Origin: Alistipes finegoldii DSM 17242
GTDB lineage: Bacteria > Bacteroidota > Bacteroidia > Bacteroidales > Rikenellaceae
Length of the DNA: 64,000 bases
Reading direction: 5' to 3'
Assembly: GCF_000265365.1 (NCBI RefSeq)
Contig: NC_018011.1
Location: forward strand, 1,922,001 to 1,986,000
Part shown: piece by piece, positions 24,059 to 33,275 of the stretch
Layout: every line of letters begins with the position of its first letter
Numbering within the stretch: position 1 is the stretch's first letter
Notes under the pieces: generated by a model
Database searches by the model: none
Told to the model about the DNA's origin: nothing
What the model saw: the letters and a program-made list of their open reading frames with translations, nothing else
Translations under genes and position numbers: made by a program

Positions 24059-27000
24059 TTAAAATTTGAGTTCGAGTCCGACCGTAACGATCTTTACCTG
24101 CGGATAGTTGTTCGCCGAGCCGAGTTTCACGACGTCGAAGTCGCCGCTCGAATCGCCTCCGTAACCCACCTCAGGGTCGTAGCCGTCCCAGAAGTTGGTG
24201 ACCGTGAAGAGGTTCTGCGCATTGACGTAAAGATAGGCCGAATTGAGACCGATCCGGTGCATCCACGACTTGGGCAGTTCGTAGCCCAGCTGGATGTTCT
24301 TCAGACGGAGGTAAGCGGCGCTTTTCATCCAGAACGACGAGTCGTACCAGTTGTTTTTGTTCGCACTCGTCAGACGCGGAGTCTTGCCGTTGGGATTCTC
24401 TGCGCTCGCCCAGTCGAGGTGCTCCTTGCGGAACGTACCGCCTTGGTTGCTGGGCATTACGTAATAGGTGTTCAGATAACCGTCCGTTTTGCCGACGCCT
24501 TGGAACAGCAGACCCAGACGCAGCCCTTTCCAGCCGAAGTTCAGGTTCAGGCTGTAGGTGTAGCGGGGGATCGTGCTGCCGACGATGTCTTTGTCGTTCT
24601 CGTCGATCGAGTTGTTGCCGTCGATGTCGGCATAGCGGATGTCGCCGATCTGGACGGTTTCCTTGAACTGCGGACAGTTGGCGTTGACCCAGTCGGCCTC
24701 CTCCTGCGTGCGGATGATGCCGAGGCTTTTCAGCGCATAGATGCTGCCGATGGAATAACCCTCCTGATTGCGCAGCACGCCGCTGGTCGAGGTCTTGCCG
24801 CGCATGTCGAGGATTTCGTTCTTGACGTCGGACAGGTTGGCCTGCACGCCGAACGAGAAGTCGCGCCACTGGTTGTTGTAACCTACGCTTACCTCCCAGC
24901 CTGTGTTGCGGACCTTACCCGCATTCTGGTAGGGAGCGTTGAGACCGATGCCGAGGGGCATGTCGAGTTTCATCAGAATGTCCTTGGTCTCCTTGCGGTA
25001 CCAGTCGGCCGTGATGTTGAGCTTGTTGAAAAGCGAGAAATCCACGCCGACGTCGAGCATCGTGGTGGTTTCCCATTTAATGTCGGGGTTGGCCAGCGTG
25101 TTGAGGGTGACGAGCGAGTAGATATTGTCGTTCATCGAGATTTGTCCCATCGCGAGGTTCTGCGTGGTGGGATAGTAGCTGGCTGCGTCGCCGCCGGCAA
25201 GGTTCTGGTTGCCGAGCGTACCGTACGATGCGCGGAGTTTCAATCCGTCGATTATGTGTTTGACATCCTGCATGAACGGCTCCTCGGAGATACGCCATGC
25301 ACCCGATACCGAGGGGAAGTAGCCCCAGCGGTTCGATTTGTTGAAGCGCGACGATCCGTCGATACGCAGGTTGGCCTCCAGCAGGTAGCGCTCCTTGTAG
25401 TTGTAGTTCAGACGGCCGAAGTAGGACTGTATGGCCCACTCGTAACGGCGGCCGGAGTTGTCCATGTTGTCGATTTCGCCTACGTCGATCTGATCGTAGT
25501 TGTAATTGAAGACCTGACGGTAGGCCATCAGGTATTTATAGTCGTACGTGTTGCGCTCGGCGCCGAGAATCAGTTTCAGGTCGTGGCCGCTGAAGTTGTA
25601 CTTGAGCGTTGCCAGAAAGTTGTAGTTGCCGTAGAAAGCGCGCGAACCCGATTCGGTGAGGGTGGCATAGGACGCGGAGGTCAGCGTGGAGGTGCCTTTG
25701 TAGTCCTGATAGGTTGTAACGGGCTTCTTCCAGTTGTGGCGGTTGGTGGTCGTATAGCGCGGCGCCAGCATACCCTGCAGGGAGAGCCATTTTGCAGGCT
25801 CGTAGGTCAGCGTGATGGCTCCCGAAAGCCGTATGGTGTTGGTGTTGTTGCTGCCGCCGTAAAGCATCAGGGCTACGGGGTTCATGCCCTGCATTCCCAG
25901 ACCGTTGTAAAGACCGGTCGAAAATTGGTTGGGAATGTCGGCCGGACGGGTGTTCATGTAGTTGAAGATCGTGCTCTGATAGGGCGAGGCCTTGCGGTCG
26001 TCGTTCGAGAACGAAAGGTCGAGTTTCATCGACAGTTTGTCGTTGAACTTGACGTCGGCGTTGTTGCGGAACGTGTAACGCTGGAAGTCCGCATTTTTGA
26101 TGATGCCTTCCTGATCCACGTATCCCAGCGTGGTGAGCATGCGTACGCGCTCGCTGCCCACGCTGAGCGAAACATTGTGGCTGTGGGTGAAGCCCGAACC
26201 GGTCAGCACGGCGTCCTGCCAGTCCGTATTGGGATAAAGATCCGGGTCCTTGCCCCAGTTTTTGCGGTATAGCGCCATATCCTCGTCGTTGTAATCGGGA
26301 ATGGGGGTGCTGCCCGGCTTTTCGCCGTTGAGGTCCACGCCGTCGTTGAGGTACATGGCGCGTGTCAGCTCGCGGAATTCGAGCGCATTGACCATGTCGG
26401 GCAGGTCGGTCGGCGACTGCCAGCCCACATAGCCCTTGTAGGTGATGGAGAACCGCTCCTTCGAACCGCGCTTGGTGGTTACGAGGATCACGCCGTTGGC
26501 GGCGCGCGAACCGTAGATGGAGGAGGACGCGGCGTCCTTGAGGATGGAGATGGATTCGATCAGGTTGGGATCGACGCTGTCCAGACTGCCTTCGATGCCG
26601 TCGATGAGCACCAGCGGCGAGGTCGAGCTGCCGCCGAAGGAGTTGATGCCGCGGATGCGGATCGCGCCGCCGTCATCGCCCGGTGCGCCCGACTGCGTGG
26701 TGACGGTGACGCCCGGAGCCATGCCCTGCAGGGCGGCCGAGGTCGAGACGATCGGGCGTTTGTCGAACGCCTTCGAGTCGATGGTGGCCACCGAACCCGT
26801 CACGTTCACCTTTTTCTGGGTGCCGTAGCCCACGACGATGACTTCGTCGATCTGCGCATTGTCGCTTTCGAGCCGGATGTCGTAATCGGTCTTGGTGGTT
26901 ACTTCGACCGAAGTCTCCTTGTAGCCGATGTAGGAGACGGAGAGCCGCTGGCCGGGAGCCGCCGCAATGGCGAACTTACCGTTTGCATCGGTCGTGGTAC

Positions 27001-27172
27001 CCCCCCCCGGCTGAGTGCCTGTAATGACGATCACGGTAGCTCCTACGAGAGGCATGCCGTCCGCGTCGGTGACTGTTCCGCGGACTGTCGTCTGGGCGTG
27101 CACGGCCACACTCAGGCAGCATGCGATGACCGCTGCCAACAGTTTTGTTAAGGTGCGTAGCTGTTTTTTCAT
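24059..27172 (-). CDS. SusC/RagA-family TonB-linked outer membrane transporter
   Basis: 1037 aa from the ATG at 27172, selected because MKKQLRTLTKLLAAVIACC is a clean signal peptide; the frame is open 18 codons further upstream. Order: signal peptide, carboxypeptidase-regulatory-like domain (about 28-100), plug with DEVIVVGYGTQKKVNVTGSV, then a large beta-barrel ending KIVTVGLELKF with a terminal aromatic. It imports substrate together with SusD using TonB energy. Odd feature: nine consecutive G (plus-strand C9, 27000-27008) encode part of TQPGGGTT at about residue 55, a slippage-prone tract that could switch the gene off. Confidence 0.96.
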   Translation of the reverse strand: MKKQLRTLTKLLAAVIACCLSVAVHAQTTVRGTVTDADGMPLVGATVIVITGTQPGGGTTTDANGKFAIAAAPGQRLSVSYIGYKETSVEVTTKTDYDIRLESDNAQIDEVIVVGYGTQKKVNVTGSVATIDSKAFDKRPIVSTSAALQGMAPGVTVTTQSGAPGDDGGAIRIRGINSFGGSSTSPLVLIDGIEGSLDSVDPNLIESISILKDAASSSIYGSRAANGVILVTTKRGSKERFSITYKGYVGWQSPTDLPDMVNALEFRELTRAMYLNDGVDLNGEKPGSTPIPDYNDEDMALYRKNWGKDPDLYPNTDWQDAVLTGSGFTHSHNVSLSVGSERVRMLTTLGYVDQEGIIKNADFQRYTFRNNADVKFNDKLSMKLDLSFSNDDRKASPYQSTIFNYMNTRPADIPNQFSTGLYNGLGMQGMNPVALMLYGGSNNTNTIRLSGAITLTYEPAKWLSLQGMLAPRYTTTNRHNWKKPVTTYQDYKGTSTLTSASYATLTESGSRAFYGNYNFLATLKYNFSGHDLKLILGAERNTYDYKYLMAYRQVFNYNYDQIDVGEIDNMDNSGRRYEWAIQSYFGRLNYNYKERYLLEANLRIDGSSRFNKSNRWGYFPSVSGAWRISEEPFMQDVKHIIDGLKLRASYGTLGNQNLAGGDAASYYPTTQNLAMGQISMNDNIYSLVTLNTLANPDIKWETTTMLDVGVDFSLFNKLNITADWYRKETKDILMKLDMPLGIGLNAPYQNAGKVRNTGWEVSVGYNNQWRDFSFGVQANLSDVKNEILDMRGKTSTSGVLRNQEGYSIGSIYALKSLGIIRTQEEADWVNANCPQFKETVQIGDIRYADIDGNNSIDENDKDIVGSTIPRYTYSLNLNFGWKGLRLGLLFQGVGKTDGYLNTYYVMPSNQGGTFRKEHLDWASAENPNGKTPRLTSANKNNWYDSSFWMKSAAYLRLKNIQLGYELPKSWMHRIGLNSAYLYVNAQNLFTVTNFWDGYDPEVGYGGDSSGDFDVVKLGSANNYPQVKIVTVGLELKF
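27000..27008 (-). repeat. G9 homopolymer tract inside the susC coding region
   Basis: Nine C on the plus strand (nine G in the coding strand) lie in codons about 55-58 of susC, just after the signal peptide. A change of one base would cause early truncation. Poly-G tracts of this length are classic slipped-strand phase-variation sites in other bacteria; switching here is inference. The current length keeps the frame open. Confidence 0.75.
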
Positions 27173-27865
27173 AGTTGGTGAAATTAGTAAAATTTTAAGG
27201 TCTTTGGTCTTGGGATAAAACACCACGGGGCAGACGCGATGCGCCTGTCCGTCGGAAGGAATCCGGGTTATTGGCCCGAAAAGGCCGGAAATTCAGGGTT
27301 CATAATGCGATGTCGTTTGTCTTGGTTGTGTGTGCGGGTGTTTTCTCTTTGTTGTCTGAATTATGGGTGTAGTTTCTTTTTGTTGTTGTAAGGTATTCTT
27401 TAGGCGAAAGGCGCGCTCGAAAGAAAATGCGCGTCGGATTATGCGGAAATTCCGAGTCCGATACTTATTCGGGGCGATTTCCGTTTGTTGTATAAAATAT
27501 AGGTATAAGGCCGGCGCATTGAAAAAGGGTTGTCGGAGGTTTTCGCCGCATGAGCTTCGGAGAAACCGCCCGGATTACAGCGAAATGCCCGGTCCGCCGG
27601 ATATGCCGTCCGGAAAACGGAACGTCCGTTTGCCCGGCAGGCAGAGGATGAGGTCATCGCTGTAAAGTTAGTCATTATTTGCTTTTATTTGTTTTTCTTA
27701 TCTTTTTCAGGGGTGAATTTATATTTATTTTTTTGTATTTGCAAAATTTCTTGTTGAAAATTTTCTTTTTGTAGCAATATTTTAATATATTCGCAAAGTC
27801 AAGTAAGGGATTTTGCTCTCTTTTACCTTTCGTTTAGCGACGATTTGCACTGAAAATAAGCTATA
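27173..27865. promoter_or_regulatory. Divergent intergenic region between susC and the kinase operon
   Basis: 693 bases with no credible gene; a 100-codon frame at 27363-27665 has no family features. The right part (27665-27800) is strongly AT-rich. A box TATATTCG at 27786-27793 resembles the Bacteroidota -7 element for the rightward operon, but no good TTTG box is found at the right spacing. No convincing promoter for susC was identified. No regulator gene lies next to the locus, so control must come from elsewhere. Confidence 0.5.
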
Positions 27866-29545
27866 ATGGAACACCTGTACGTTATTGGAATAGACTACGG
27901 CACCGACTCGGTGCGGGCGCTGCTGGCCGATGCAGAGTCCGGCGAAGGGATCGCCGTCGCCGTTTGTAATTACTCCCGCTGGGGCCGGGGATTGTACTGC
28001 GACACCGCGAAATCGCAGTTTCGCCAGCACCCGCTGGATTATCTGGAGGGGCTGGAGCAGGTGCTGCGGCAGGTCATTGCGCAGTGTCCTGCGCCGGAGG
28101 CGATACGCGCCATCGCCGTGGATACGACCGCCAGCACGCCGTGTCTGGTCGATCGCACCTGCACGCCGCTGTCGCTGACGGCGGGTTATGAGGAGAATCC
28201 CGATGCGATGTTCGTTTTGTGGAAGGACCACACGGCGCAGCGGGAGTCGGAGGAGATCACCGCCCTCTGCGCCCGCGGCGAAATCAATTACGCCCGCCGT
28301 TCGGGCAACCACTATTCGTCGGAGTGTTTCTGGTCGAAGGTCCTGCACCTGCTGCGGGGTTCCGAACGGCTGCGCCGCGATGCGTGGGCCGTCGTCGAGC
28401 TGTGCGACTGGATTCCGGCCGTGCTGACCGGCTGCCGCGCTATGGAGGATTTGCGGTCGGGGCTTTGCGCCGCCGGGTCGAAGGTGATGTGGGCCGAAGA
28501 GTGGGGCGGCTATCCGCCCGAAGAGTTCTTCGCCGGACTCGACCCCGTCCTGCTGCCTATCCTGCTGCCTATCCTGCGGCGCCTGCCCGTCAGGACGTAC
28601 GGCTGCGACACTCCTGCAGGTACGCTCAGCCCCGAATGGGCGGCGAAACTGGGGCTGTCGGAGCAGGTGGTCATCGGAGTGGGGAATGTCGATTGCCATT
28701 CGGGCGCCGTCGGCGCGGGCATCTGTCACGGGACCGTGGTGCTGAATCTGGGCACGTCGGCCTGCTACATGGCCGTCATGCCGCCCGAAAAGATGGGCGA
28801 CCGGATGGTCGAAGGTATTTTCGGTCAGGTGGACGGCTCGATACTTCCCGGCATGGTCGGATTCGAAGCGGGCATGTCGGCCTTCGGCGACGTGTACGCG
28901 TGGTTCAAGCGCCTGCTCTGCTGGCCGCTGCGCGAAGTGCTGCTGCCGGCCGATCCTGAGAACGAGACGCTCCGCGCACTGGCCGCGCAGACCGAAGAGC
29001 GGTTGCTGGCCAAACTGGCCGAAGCCGCCGCGCAGCTGCCCCTGCGGGCCGATGCGCCGCTGGCGACCGATTATCTGAACGGCCGCCGTTCGCCCTATCC
29101 CTGCAACCGGCTGACCGGTTCGGTCGTGGGGCTGAACCTCTCGGCGACCGCACCGGAGCTTTATTACGCCTTTGCCGAGGCGACGGTTTTCGCGACGAAG
29201 GCCATACTCGACCATCTGGCGGAGAACGGCGTGGAGATCGGACGGCTGGTGGGCATCGGCGGCATTTCGCAGAAATCCCCCTTTGTCATGCAGCTGCTCG
29301 CCGATGTGACGGGCATGGCGATCGAAGTCTCCGGCAGCGCGCACTCCTGCGCGCTCGGCGCCGTGGTCCATGCGGCCGCCGCCGCGGGACTCTATCCGTC
29401 GGTCGGTGCGGCGCAGCGGGCGCTCTGTCCGTCCGTCGCCCGTGTTTACACGCCCGACGCCGCGAAGTCCGGCATATTGGCGCTCCGCTATGAGCGTTAC
29501 CGCGCCTTGGGCGCTTTCACCGAGAACCTTTTTATAAACCGATAA
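27866..29545 (+). CDS. Ribulokinase-like FGGY carbohydrate kinase
   Basis: 559 aa cytosolic kinase. N-terminal IGIDYGTDSVRALLAD is the phosphate-binding FGGY start. AraB-type features follow: VLWKDHTAQRESEEI, INYARRSGNHYSSECFWSK, GVGNVDCHSGAVGAG, and the C-terminal GIGGISQKSPFVMQLLADV that holds the adenosine. By family it phosphorylates L-ribulose with ATP. However, no araA or araD partner lies in this window, so the true substrate may be another ketose or polyol made by its neighbours. It is first in the rightward operon, divergent from susC, 16 bases before the transporter. Confidence 0.87.
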   Translation: MEHLYVIGIDYGTDSVRALLADAESGEGIAVAVCNYSRWGRGLYCDTAKSQFRQHPLDYLEGLEQVLRQVIAQCPAPEAIRAIAVDTTASTPCLVDRTCTPLSLTAGYEENPDAMFVLWKDHTAQRESEEITALCARGEINYARRSGNHYSSECFWSKVLHLLRGSERLRRDAWAVVELCDWIPAVLTGCRAMEDLRSGLCAAGSKVMWAEEWGGYPPEEFFAGLDPVLLPILLPILRRLPVRTYGCDTPAGTLSPEWAAKLGLSEQVVIGVGNVDCHSGAVGAGICHGTVVLNLGTSACYMAVMPPEKMGDRMVEGIFGQVDGSILPGMVGFEAGMSAFGDVYAWFKRLLCWPLREVLLPADPENETLRALAAQTEERLLAKLAEAAAQLPLRADAPLATDYLNGRRSPYPCNRLTGSVVGLNLSATAPELYYAFAEATVFATKAILDHLAENGVEIGRLVGIGGISQKSPFVMQLLADVTGMAIEVSGSAHSCALGAVVHAAAAAGLYPSVGAAQRALCPSVARVYTPDAAKSGILALRYERYRALGAFTENLFINR

Positions 29546-29561
29546 GACAAAAGAAACCCGA

Positions 29562-30869
29562 ATGAATTTACTTCAAAACCCGAACAAGCGTCGTTGGTAT
29601 ATTGTGGCGACGATTTTCGTCGCAATCATCTGCAACTACCTCGACCGCCAGCTGCTGTCGATCCTCAAACCCGAAATCCTGACCCATTTCGGCATCGAAG
29701 ACCTCCAGTACGCGTGGATCGTCAACGTATTCCTGATCTGTTACGCCATCATGTATCCCATATCGGGCATTCTGGTGGACCGCTTCGGGTCGAAGAAGGT
29801 GATGCTGGGTGGTATCGTCGCATGGTCGTTGGCCTGCATCGGCGGCGGCCTTTCGACCAACGTCGTCGAATTCACCATCTGCCGCGGCATCCTCGGACTG
29901 GCCGAGCCGACGATCTTCGCCGGACAGATCGTGGCCGTCACGCTCTGGTTCGAGAAACGCCACCGCGCCACGGCCAACAGTCTCTGTACGGCGGGCGGTT
30001 CGCTGGGAACGGTCATCGCGCCGCTGGTCATCGCGTGGATGGCCCGGTTCCTGCCGTGGCACGACGTCTTCATCGTGGCCGGTCTGGTAGGTCTGGTGAT
30101 CGCCGTGGCATGGGCGTTGATCTATAAGAATCCGCCGCAGGAGGTGCTGGCCGTCACGATGGCCCCCGACAAGGACGAAGTCGCGCGGAACAACGGCGAA
30201 CAGCAGCGGGCCTTCACGTGGGGCGAGCTGTGGACGACGCGCTCGCTCTGGGGCGTGCTGCTGATCCGTCTGATCAGCGACCCCGTCTGGTATTTCTGCT
30301 GCTTCTGGCTGCCGGGATACCTGCGCAGCATGGGCGAAGCGCAGGGGCTCTCGCAGCAGGCTACGCTCGACATGATTCAGTATATCGGCGGACTGCCGTT
30401 CCTGTTCGGCGCCGTCGGCGGCATCCTCACCTCGGTCTGGTCCGACTGGCTCGTGCGCCGCGGCATGCCGGCGCTGAAGGCCCGCAAGACGATGATGATC
30501 CTCATGGCCTTCGTGGCGCCGCTGTGCATCCTCACGCCCTATGTGAGCGAGTGGCAGGCCGTGTCGTTCGATGCGCGCATCGGACTTGTGGTGGCGATCT
30601 TCAGCCTGATCGCGATCATGTGCCTGAGCTGGCTCTACACGATCTGCGTGGTCATCGCCGAGGCATTCCCCGTGAAGAACGTCGCCAGCGTGGTCGGCAT
30701 CACGGCCGGCGCGGGAGCCGTGGGCGGCGCGGTGTTCAACATTTTCATCGGTTCGCTGCTGGCGACGATGGGCAACGTGCTGTTCGCCGTCATGGGCGTG
30801 ATGCACCTCGTAACGGCCGTTATCCTGTGGCGCATGGTACGCCACGAAACTCCGAAAACCGTAAAATAA
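29562..30869 (+). CDS. MFS transporter, hexuronate/anion-cation symporter type
   Basis: 435 aa with about 12 hydrophobic helices. The N-terminal CNYLDRQLLSILKPEILTHF is typical of ExuT-like members of the anion:cation symporter family, followed by SGILVDRFGSKKVMLGG (the loop 2-3 MFS motif). The middle cytoplasmic loop (about residues 195-225) is charged. It probably moves the released acidic sugar or polyol across the inner membrane. It lies between the kinase and the FAD enzyme in one operon. Confidence 0.88.
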   Translation: MNLLQNPNKRRWYIVATIFVAIICNYLDRQLLSILKPEILTHFGIEDLQYAWIVNVFLICYAIMYPISGILVDRFGSKKVMLGGIVAWSLACIGGGLSTNVVEFTICRGILGLAEPTIFAGQIVAVTLWFEKRHRATANSLCTAGGSLGTVIAPLVIAWMARFLPWHDVFIVAGLVGLVIAVAWALIYKNPPQEVLAVTMAPDKDEVARNNGEQQRAFTWGELWTTRSLWGVLLIRLISDPVWYFCCFWLPGYLRSMGEAQGLSQQATLDMIQYIGGLPFLFGAVGGILTSVWSDWLVRRGMPALKARKTMMILMAFVAPLCILTPYVSEWQAVSFDARIGLVVAIFSLIAIMCLSWLYTICVVIAEAFPVKNVASVVGITAGAGAVGGAVFNIFIGSLLATMGNVLFAVMGVMHLVTAVILWRMVRHETPKTVK

Positions 30870-30887
30870 ACCTAAAACATTGCAAAT

Positions 30888-32261
30888 ATGGCAAATCAGA
30901 AAACAACGATTACGGAACCCCAGCGGGAGATTCCGGTTCGCGCCGAGGTGGACGTGCTCGTCGTGGGCGGCGGCCCTGCGGGCATCATGGCCGCACGTGC
31001 GGCGGCAGGCAAGGGCCTGCGCGTCATGCTGATCGAAAGCCGCGGCTATCTGGGCGGCAACCTGACCATCGGTCTGCCGATTCTGGGCTACCTCGGACGC
31101 AAGGGCAACCAGATTATCAAAGGACTGCCCCAGCTCTTCATCGACCGCCTGCGTGCGCGGGGCGCCGCCGGCGAACACCGTCCCTGCAAGCTCCATGTGA
31201 GCCTGACGATCATCGACCCCGAAGAGGCGAAGACCGTGGCGCTGGAGATGCTGCAGGAGGTCGGCGTCGAAGTGCTGTTGTACGTATTCTGCGCCGACGT
31301 CGTTAAAAACGGCGATGCCGTCGAAGGCGTCGTCATCGAGAGCAAGGCGGGACGCGAGGCGATCCTCGCCAAGACGGTCATCGACTGTACGGGCGACGGC
31401 GACGTGGCCTGCCGTGCGGGCGTCGAGTGCCGCAAGGGCGATGCCGACGGCGGCATGCAGCCTCCGACGCTGATGTTCTGCATGAAGGGCGTCGATGTGC
31501 AGAAGCTGCGCGATGCGCTGGTCAGCCAGCCCGATGTCTTCGACATGGACACCATGCCCGCCGAGCAGTTCCGGACCGGAAAATTCATCACCGTCGGCCT
31601 GCGCAACCAGATCCGCAAGGCCGAAGAGGCGGGGTATAAGATTCCCGTGGCGCGTACGATCCTCATTACCGGCATCAAGGACGACGAAATCTGGGTGAAC
31701 ATGTCGCGCGTGAGCGGCGTCGATTCGACCAAGCCGGAAAGCTATACGCACGGCGAGGTGGAGGGCCGCAAGCAGATTTACGAGCTGGAACGCTACCTGA
31801 AGAACTTCGTTCCCGGCTTCGAGAACGCATGGCGCGAGAAGGTGGCTCCCTTCATGGGCATCCGCGAAAGCCGCGTGATCGTCGGAAAATATATCCTGAC
31901 GGCCGAAGATATCCTCGCCTGCCGCCGCTTCGACGACGCGGTCGCCGTGGCCAGCTATCCGGTGGATATCCACCACGCCACGGGCGGCGACTGCACGCTC
32001 CATTGGTGCGAGGACTGCTATGACATTCCCTATCGTTCGCTCGTGCCCGCCGCGGTCGAGAACCTGCTGGTTGCGGGCCGCTGCTCGTCGATGAACCACG
32101 AAGCGATGGCTTCGACGCGCGTGATGTCCACCTGCATGGCGCTGGGCGAAGCCGCCGGACGTGCGGCGCGCATCGCGCTCGAAGAGGGCGTACGCCCCTC
32201 GGCGGTCGATGTGGAGAAGGTGCGGGAAGAACTGCGCCAGACCGGTGCATACCTGCGTTGA
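30888..32261 (+). CDS. FAD-dependent oxidoreductase (FAD_oxidored family)
   Basis: 457 aa without signal peptide. The N terminus carries the dinucleotide motif VLVVGGGPAGIMAARAA and the ribose-binding acid in MLIESRGYLGGN. A second FAD contact is VIDCTGDGDVACRAGV, and the C-terminal ENLLVAGRCSSMNHEAMASTRVMSTC block is typical of this family in Bacteroidota. It is likely to oxidise or reduce the imported compound in the cytoplasm; substrate and electron partner are unknown. It is followed by a 93-base gap before the EEP gene. Confidence 0.87.
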   Translation: MANQKTTITEPQREIPVRAEVDVLVVGGGPAGIMAARAAAGKGLRVMLIESRGYLGGNLTIGLPILGYLGRKGNQIIKGLPQLFIDRLRARGAAGEHRPCKLHVSLTIIDPEEAKTVALEMLQEVGVEVLLYVFCADVVKNGDAVEGVVIESKAGREAILAKTVIDCTGDGDVACRAGVECRKGDADGGMQPPTLMFCMKGVDVQKLRDALVSQPDVFDMDTMPAEQFRTGKFITVGLRNQIRKAEEAGYKIPVARTILITGIKDDEIWVNMSRVSGVDSTKPESYTHGEVEGRKQIYELERYLKNFVPGFENAWREKVAPFMGIRESRVIVGKYILTAEDILACRRFDDAVAVASYPVDIHHATGGDCTLHWCEDCYDIPYRSLVPAAVENLLVAGRCSSMNHEAMASTRVMSTCMALGEAAGRAARIALEEGVRPSAVDVEKVREELRQTGAYLR

Positions 32262-32354
32262 TACGGTTTTTTGGTTAGATAATGTTTAAACCGGGTAAGC
32301 CTGTGGCGGGTCGGATTCCGCCCGCTGCAGCGCTTGCTTTTAAGACTTGAACCG

Positions 32355-33260
32355 ATGAAGAAGAGCTTTATGCTTTGTCTGGCAGGCTGTCTTGCGGCCT
32401 GCGTTACGGCGGTCTCCGCAACTGCGGCGCGTCCGGCGTCCGGGCAGCCGGTGACCCGCATCATGACCTGCAACGTCCGCATCACGGGACTGCCCGAAGA
32501 CGAGACCGCAGGACGCCGCTGGGAGGACCGCCGCGAGGTCTGCCTGAAGGCGATCCGCATGTACAGACCCGATGTGATCTGCATGCAGGAGGTGATTTAC
32601 GATTCGTATAATTATTTCAAGGAGAAATTCTCGGATTATGTCGCTTACGGATTCGCAGGTCCGGAGATGGATCCCTATACCGAAGGTTATCACTTTATCG
32701 GCAAGAACGTGATTTTCTTCAGCAAAAAGCGTTACGAGTTCGTCTCGTCGGGCTGCTACTGGCTGTCGGAAACCCCGCTTGCCGCGGGCAGCTGTTCGTG
32801 GAACACGATGCGCGCCCGCCACTGCAACTGGGTGCGCCTGCGCGACCGGAAGAGCGGCGCGGAGTTCCGCGTGCTGGACATCCACCTCGACCACAAGTCG
32901 GACGATGCGCGGCGCGAGCAGATGAAGATGATCGTCGGGGAGTGCGCGCAGTATGCCGACGGCTTCCCGCAGATCATCTGCGGCGATTTCAATTCGGGAA
33001 TCGAGAATGCACCCGTCGCGTGCCTGCGTGACGCCGGGTGGCAGGAGGCGTACGAGGCCGTACATGGTCCCGGCGAAGCCGGCTTTACCTACCACGGGTT
33101 CAAAGGCCCGGATTACAGGAAAAAGAACGCGCGCCGCATCGACTTTATCTTCGTGCGCGGCAACCTGCAACCCGTTGCGGCGGAGATTCTCCGCGACAAG
33201 GTCGATGGTCTGTACCCCAGCGACCACTACTTTCTGATGTCCGATTTTATCATTCAGTAA
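32355..33260 (+). CDS. Exported endonuclease/exonuclease/phosphatase (EEP) family protein
   Basis: 301 aa from the ATG at 32355, which opens a signal peptide (MKKSFMLCLAGCLAACVTAV); seven further upstream codons are open but less likely. The EEP catalytic set is complete: MTCNVR (Asn), CMQEV (Glu), LDIHLDHKS, ICGDFNS, RRIDFIF and YPSDHY. Members hydrolyse phosphodiesters or sugar and inositol phosphates with Mg. With the MINPP-like enzyme 16 bases downstream, a phosphatase role on an organic phosphate is more likely than nuclease activity; this is inference. Confidence 0.88.
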   Translation: MKKSFMLCLAGCLAACVTAVSATAARPASGQPVTRIMTCNVRITGLPEDETAGRRWEDRREVCLKAIRMYRPDVICMQEVIYDSYNYFKEKFSDYVAYGFAGPEMDPYTEGYHFIGKNVIFFSKKRYEFVSSGCYWLSETPLAAGSCSWNTMRARHCNWVRLRDRKSGAEFRVLDIHLDHKSDDARREQMKMIVGECAQYADGFPQIICGDFNSGIENAPVACLRDAGWQEAYEAVHGPGEAGFTYHGFKGPDYRKKNARRIDFIFVRGNLQPVAAEILRDKVDGLYPSDHYFLMSDFIIQ

Positions 33261-33275
33261 CCGAACGAAAAACAG

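Noticed and set aside
23567..26272. 901-codon plus-strand frame opposite susC and susD
   Set aside because: It arises from codon bias of the real genes on the other strand and spans two genes; no protein features.
27363..27665. 100-codon frame in the susC-kinase intergenic region
   Set aside because: Cys/Arg-rich without family pattern, no start signal; probably chance.
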